Source: Tipula vernalis (taxonomy: Eukaryota > Arthropoda > Insecta > Diptera > Tipulidae). From it: DNA of 64,000 bases. Location: positions 354,497,034 to 354,561,033 of the forward strand of contig OY282558.1 of NCBI GenBank assembly GCA_958295665.1, read 5' to 3'. Under the pieces are notes generated by a model. The model saw only the letters and a list, made by a program, of their open reading frames with translations, searched no databases and had not been told where the DNA came from. Shown one piece after another: positions 59,603 to 64,000 of the stretch (positions within the stretch are counted from its first letter, which is position 1; the number at the start of each line of letters is the position of its first letter). The position numbers and the translations under genes are program-made.

Positions 59603-60947
59603 ATGGAGGAGAACACAACAAATAATAATTTCTTGTTAGTAGAAACTTTAAAAAAGCGAGGTACCGTAATTATTAAGGAGTACAGTGTAGTACCAAACAA
59701 ATGGGTATTAGATGGGTCTTGTTTTGGCCAAACAAAAACTTAAACGCATTACAAAAAGATTGCAATAGTGAACCTGTGTTTGGAGAGTGGGGCAAAAGTC
59801 GCTGCGTTATCAAACAATGTAACATAAATACATTCGAGGAGGGATTATTGTTTGAAGAACAATATAGTATAGCAAATACTACCGAGGACGAAGCAAAGTA
59901 AGTAAATTAATATTTTGCTACACAAAATACAATTAAAAATAATTAAATTTTACAGTATTCAACATTCAGTGCAAAAAAAGGTGACTCAAGAATTCAAAAA
60001 GGGTTGTACATCGGAAAATTATAATTCATATTTTCATCGAGAAGCGTTTGAAACAGTATCGAGTAATTTAGAAGCTAGCAGTAGCACCAATTCACCAAAC
60101 ATGTGTTTCCCAGAAAATTCTGATCAGGTGATAGTAATTGAGGATGGCTGCTTCATATCTAACCCTAGCTGTTCCGAAAGTAATTATTATATTTATTAAT
60201 TTAACTGATGCATATCTATAACATTTAACATCTCAATAATTATTTTTCCAAGGCTGCAATAAACGTCATAACGATTTGAATGACAAATTCGATAGACTAC
60301 AAAGTCAGATGGTATCACAAAGAGTCATATTAGAACGGATAGAAAAGTTTTTGATGAATAACGGTGAAACTAGGAAAACTGATGTAGAGGAATTGAGAGG
60401 CAGCAACAAGGAAGACTTGGGTGAAAAATATAAATTTCCCTTAAATACGGTTGCCGATTTAAAAAATTTTAATATTGAAATAGCGAGTAACCCGCAATAC
60501 AAAACATATATTACTCATTATTTATCGACAATTTGTGGAGTAGATGGCCTCCAAAGAGGAGATAAAGTGGGAGTGAAATTAATATCGGAAATAATTTTTA
60601 CAAAACAGTTACTAACACTTACATCTTGGACGGGAATTTCTCGTTCGGCGAACTGCACCGAAAATGTTGCATTTCGAACTTTTGAAAACGTCCTCAATGT
60701 AATTAATTCAGTTTTAATGAAGGCAGATAATCGCTGGAGTCAAATAGAGACTGAAAAATTGTTTCGAGAGAAAGTATTGAAACACTCGAATAAACGAAAT
60801 GCGGCCGAATGTAAGAAAAATCAAAAAACAAATCCAATGATAACAAATGTTAGCAGTATTGAACCTTCGAACTCCAAAAATGACGGGAATGCTGAAGATG
60901 GATATGATGCTAGTAGTCAATCGTACGATGCCGATGAAGACAATTAA
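59603..60947 (+). CDS. DUF4806-type accessory protein of a CACTA-like transposon
   Basis: Three exons: 59,603-59,897, 59,956-60,179 and 60,253-60,947, with 58- and 73-bp GT...AG introns; both junctions keep frame. The third exon begins after a Ser-rich, acidic second exon and holds the DUF4806 domain: FPLNTVADLKNFNIEIASNP, later YLSTICGVDG, then TSWTGISRSANCTENVAF and VLNVINSVL, followed by a Lys-rich then acidic tail. Exon 1 has the typical N-terminal fold region (VVPNKWVLDGSC, FWPNKNLNALQKDCN) but these two lie in different frames: one T appears missing in the run near 59,725. With that base the product would be about 404 aa. The function of DUF4806 is unknown; its recurrence beside transposases suggests a role in transposition or target binding. 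An aataaa lies at about 61,061. Confidence 0.75.
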
Positions 60948-61103
60948 GCTAAAATAATCTACTATTTAACTGTGATTGAAAAATATACTTTTATATTTTT
61001 ATTTTTTTTAATATTTTGAATTTGTGATTTTTATTTAATAATTCTTTTTCCAAAGAACTGAAATAAAACTGGAATACAATTTAGTTCGTAATTTTTTATT
61101 TAT

Positions 61104-63371
61104 TTAGGATCTGATTTTAACATCTAGAGTATGAATCAATGGAAAAAAAATTAGTTCAGAGCGATATTTTAAACAAAACATTTTACATTTAATTTCATTG
61201 ACGTTGTACAACTTCATATTGCCATAAGTTTCTTTACATGAGTAAATATTCAAATTCGATGAATCAAATGGTTCTGTAAAGAAATTAGATCTATTTTTCA
61301 CAGCAGCACCATAAATGTATAACTTATTGTTCAAGTAAGTTGCATTTTTCATAGAAACTATATCTCGCTGTATTGTAAGGAACCATTTATCCTTTGCATT
61401 ATCAGTTAGCATGTAACATTCTCCAATACATACTTTCCGATACACATTTTTACAGTTAGGCTCTTCATGAATTTCATCAACTTCATCTTTACAATAAATT
61501 GTTGGCAGCTCACTCGACAGATTATTATAATTATTATTTATTTTAAGTAACTCTATGATTCGAATTGCTACCTGTTGTAAAGGCTTATTGCCACTACGAA
61601 CTAATGCCTTGAGGTGACCAAGAAAATTTTCGAAAGGGTAGGCACTGATTTCAGGTAGTGATCCGAAATTCTTTACATCATCAATGACATGACACAGGTT
61701 GTGAACGTTACTGCTAACTGAATCAATTCCATAAAGTTTAATAAACCCTTCTAAATAATCATTCAGCAATTTTTCAGCTAGATCAATATATTGTAGATGT
61801 TCCTGGCACGATAGAATAGTAACAGCACAAGACAATGTCAAAAAATGATTATAAGAATCTTTCGACAGGATATCTTTTAAAACTACAGGCCCAAGATAAA
61901 GCAGCATAGTACGGTACTCCGAACCTTTCCAATATTTCAAACATTTTAAGCCTCTTATAGCGCGATTAATTTCTGTAGGTTTCATTTTATTACAGTCTTC
62001 TAACAAGCACGTTAGCGTAATTTTTGCAGATGGTGAAAGTTTTTTTCGAAAATTGTAACTTCCATTACACCAACCAAACAAGCATTCCCTCATGATTCCT
62101 TGAAATAATAAATAATCCAAAAATTTTAATTGACTTTGTGTGTTTAATATTATATTTGTAGTATATACCTAAATCAAATAAATGTAAAGAGTCAGAGACA
62201 ACAAAACATTTTACCAGATCTATCTCAATTGGCAATTTTGTTAATGGTGTAACTTCTTTATGGTGATCTTCATCAATTCCGTTTCTAAAGCTTTCGTTTG
62301 TTCTGGATTTGCAATTAAAAATAGGATAACTCATGTGACGGCCTCCTTTATCCCAAATACCTTCAACTGTACATTTTATACAAGCGCCGTTTTCTGAATT
62401 GGCACCAACAACACCTAGGTTACAATAAATTATAGGGTTATTATTAATGTTAATAAAATAAATTACTAATATTCTACTTAACCTTTAAGGAAACTTCGAG
62501 CTGGTGTATCGCAAACGAAACAATGTATATTCAGATTTATTTTATGGCCATTTATATAAATCCCAGATATCAACAATTCATTCAATTCATTCACAAAAGG
62601 CATAAGATAGGCTTCCAAAGGTGGTTTTCCAACCCCGTAATAGAAGGCAGCAGCCATCGGTTTTAAAAGTGGCTTATTTCTAATTCTAAATAAAATTGGC
62701 CAAAATTCATACATAGAACTTTGGAATGGCGATATTCCATCAACATTGATTATCACACTAATCGTCATCGAATTTTTGACATCACAGAGCATTGTTTTCA
62801 AATTATCCTTTATGCCATAATACCAATATTGTCCGCTTCCCATATCAATAATATCAATTTTAGCTGGAGTTTCTAAAAGCGTTCTACTATTGCTTGGCAG
62901 TTCCGAATGTCCATGGGCTTTTAATATTTTTAATAAACCAGTAATTGACATATGTGTACACTTGTTAACTAAAACCCAATGCCTTAACTTTTGTTGGAAA
63001 TTGATTTTATTAGAAATGTCCTCCTCTTCCGATTTACTATAAACGTCTTCTTCGTGATAAATATTGTCATGAATTTCATCATCAAAATCAACATCCTCAT
63101 AAATGGCTTTTCCTGCATCTGTAGGTAATGCAATTGATGAGCATGATGCAGCCCGATTTAAAAACGACAGTTCATTCGTAGAAGGTGAAGGGTTTTCATT
63201 TCTCACTGAACCCGACCGTGCTACTATTTGTGATGAGGTAGCCACATGTAAAGTAAAATTTGAAGGATTGCGTGATCCTAAATCTTTATTTTTATAATAA
63301 TTTACTTTTCTAAAATAACTTGACGAATATCGATAAGGTTTTTGTTTTTTATTAGTCCGGTTTGTATTCAT
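61104..63371 (-). CDS. CACTA/EnSpm-type transposase, 709 aa, open
   Basis: Exons 63,371-62,483, 62,414-62,169 and 62,098-61,104, joined over introns of 68 and 70 bp with GT...AG ends, all in frame. I chose the ATG at 63,371 (MNTNRTNKKQKPYRYSSSY) because it starts the basic N-terminus; an in-frame ATG 90 bp further upstream (63,461) is possible. Order of regions: basic N-terminus; acidic linker (about 95-130); ISVIINVDGISPFQSSMYEF and FWPILFRI; FVNELNELLISGIYING and FVCDTPARSFLKG then GACIKC (C..C), collinear with the Transposase_21 core of plant CACTA proteins; VSDSLHLFDLGIM; and a C-terminal block SSNVHNLCHVIDDVKNFGSL then YPFENFLGHLKALVRSGNKP, like DUF4218. The assignment rests on this order and is not a database match. 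No stop or shift is visible, so the gene may be functional. Confidence 0.8.
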
Positions 63372-63464
63372 TTTTAAATATATACGTTTGAAACACGAAA
63401 TGAGCTGAACTGCTTCAACAAAAAATGATTTATGATGCGGTGATGTAATAATACAATTCAATTC

Positions 63465-64000
63465 CCAAATGTCTTGATTTGGTCATTTTTACTTATTTTC
63501 AACTATAAAGAAAAATGTAATTGCCACCTATTCGAAAATTCGTCTTGTAGGTGCAATTTTTAGGTGATTTACCTCTTTAGAGTGAATTGTATAAAATAGA
63601 TTTATACCTATTTTTTATTTAAAGAAACTCTAAGCCTACGGTAGAAAAATTGGTTAAAACATAGGTAAAAATCCTTATTTGTCGTCTGTAATGGATAATA
63701 CTTCTGAAGGTCGAAAATTGGGAAAATTTTGTTTGAGAAAATATCCTCTTATTAGTGATAAATTATATCTAAAAGAAATATTATCTTTAAAGGAGAGAAT
63801 AGGTAGAATCCGAGGAAAATTCGTCCTATTTAAAACCCTATTTTCAACAATAAACACATTTCAACTTTAAGCACACTTAGCTGGTGTAAATTAGTATAAA
63901 TTTTCTTAATATTTTCCTATAAGGGAAACTCCGGTTTAATGTAGAAACACGAAGGAGAATTTTCGGAAAATTTCCCTAATATTTTACAAATATGGAGAAA
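63465..64000. repeat. Right subterminal region of the two-gene transposon
   Basis: Many short motifs recur in both orientations: gtagaat, aggtaaa, cgaaaattcgtc, attttcctc/gaggaaaatt. The open frames at 63,675-63,870 on both strands are unrecognised. The terminus is beyond the window. Confidence 0.45.

Larger units (their letters stand above)
58611..64000. mobile_element. CACTA/EnSpm-like two-gene element, continues past the window end
   Basis: A plus-strand DUF4806-type gene and a minus-strand transposase converge, their coding ends 156 bp apart (60,947 and 61,104). Both outer regions (58.6-59.5 kb and 63.5-64.0 kb) are built of short repeated motifs (ggtagaa/ttctacc, aaaattcgtct, cgacgtcgatt, aggtaaaa) typical of subterminal repeats in large DNA transposons. 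The left border is placed near 58,611 (cccaagcaacagagtagg) only because the motif-rich DNA starts there; no CACTA terminus is proven and the right end is outside the window. Confidence 0.65.

Overview
The window looks like gene-poor, AT-rich insect DNA, most probably from a higher fly. That is inferred from the element families (errantivirus with env, BEL/Pao, R1-type LINEs, Penelope-like, PIF/Harbinger, CACTA), introns of about 60-90 bp, and the frequent tacgagta-type short motifs. I found no convincing single-copy host gene, rRNA, tRNA or CRISPR array. Nearly everything recognisable is a transposable element (TE), often inserted inside another.

Layout. 0.9-2.9 kb holds LINE and BEL/Pao relics. 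3-17.25 kb is a minus-strand errantivirus-type Ty3/gypsy provirus (gag, protease, RT, RNase H, integrase, env), broken by at least three insertions: a second gypsy element (about 5.7-9.4 kb) inside env, a 305-bp palindromic insert with a 12-bp target duplication inside integrase, and a 2.85-kb PIF/Harbinger transposon (11,026-13,873) also in integrase. Harbinger is clean: TIRs, a TAT target duplication and an uninterrupted 409-aa transposase. 19.5-22.4 kb is a decayed CACTA-like element. 22.9-24.2 kb has two LINE relics and a repeat related to the palindromic insert. 27.2-28.5 kb is a gypsy pol relic, and 31.0-32.4 kb a LINE endonuclease-RT relic. 33.5-37.9 kb is repeat-rich: a four-copy array of about 120 bp, a degenerate array of about 300 bp, a 357-bp MITE, and two copies of an unrecognised TIR family, one inserted in the other. 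38-42.5 kb has a foldback element, BEL/Pao and LINE relics and a MITE with CACTA-like ends. 43-44.3 kb is a Penelope-like element (RT + GIY-YIG), 44.7-46.8 kb a second, decayed Harbinger. 51-53.8 kb is a gypsy relic of the same lineage as the 5.7-9.4 kb one, interrupted by a third copy of the TIR family. Two hairpin MITEs lie at 55.0-55.8 kb.

58.6 kb to the window end is the best-preserved two-gene element: a plus-strand DUF4806-type gene (three exons, one single-base frame break) convergent with a minus-strand three-exon CACTA/EnSpm-type transposase gene that reads through as 709 aa. A decayed relative of the same gene pair may exist at 19.8-21.9 kb.

The most useful new observations are the unrecognised 917-bp TIR family, whose three insertions each carry a perfect 7-bp target duplication, and the transposase + DUF4806 pair.
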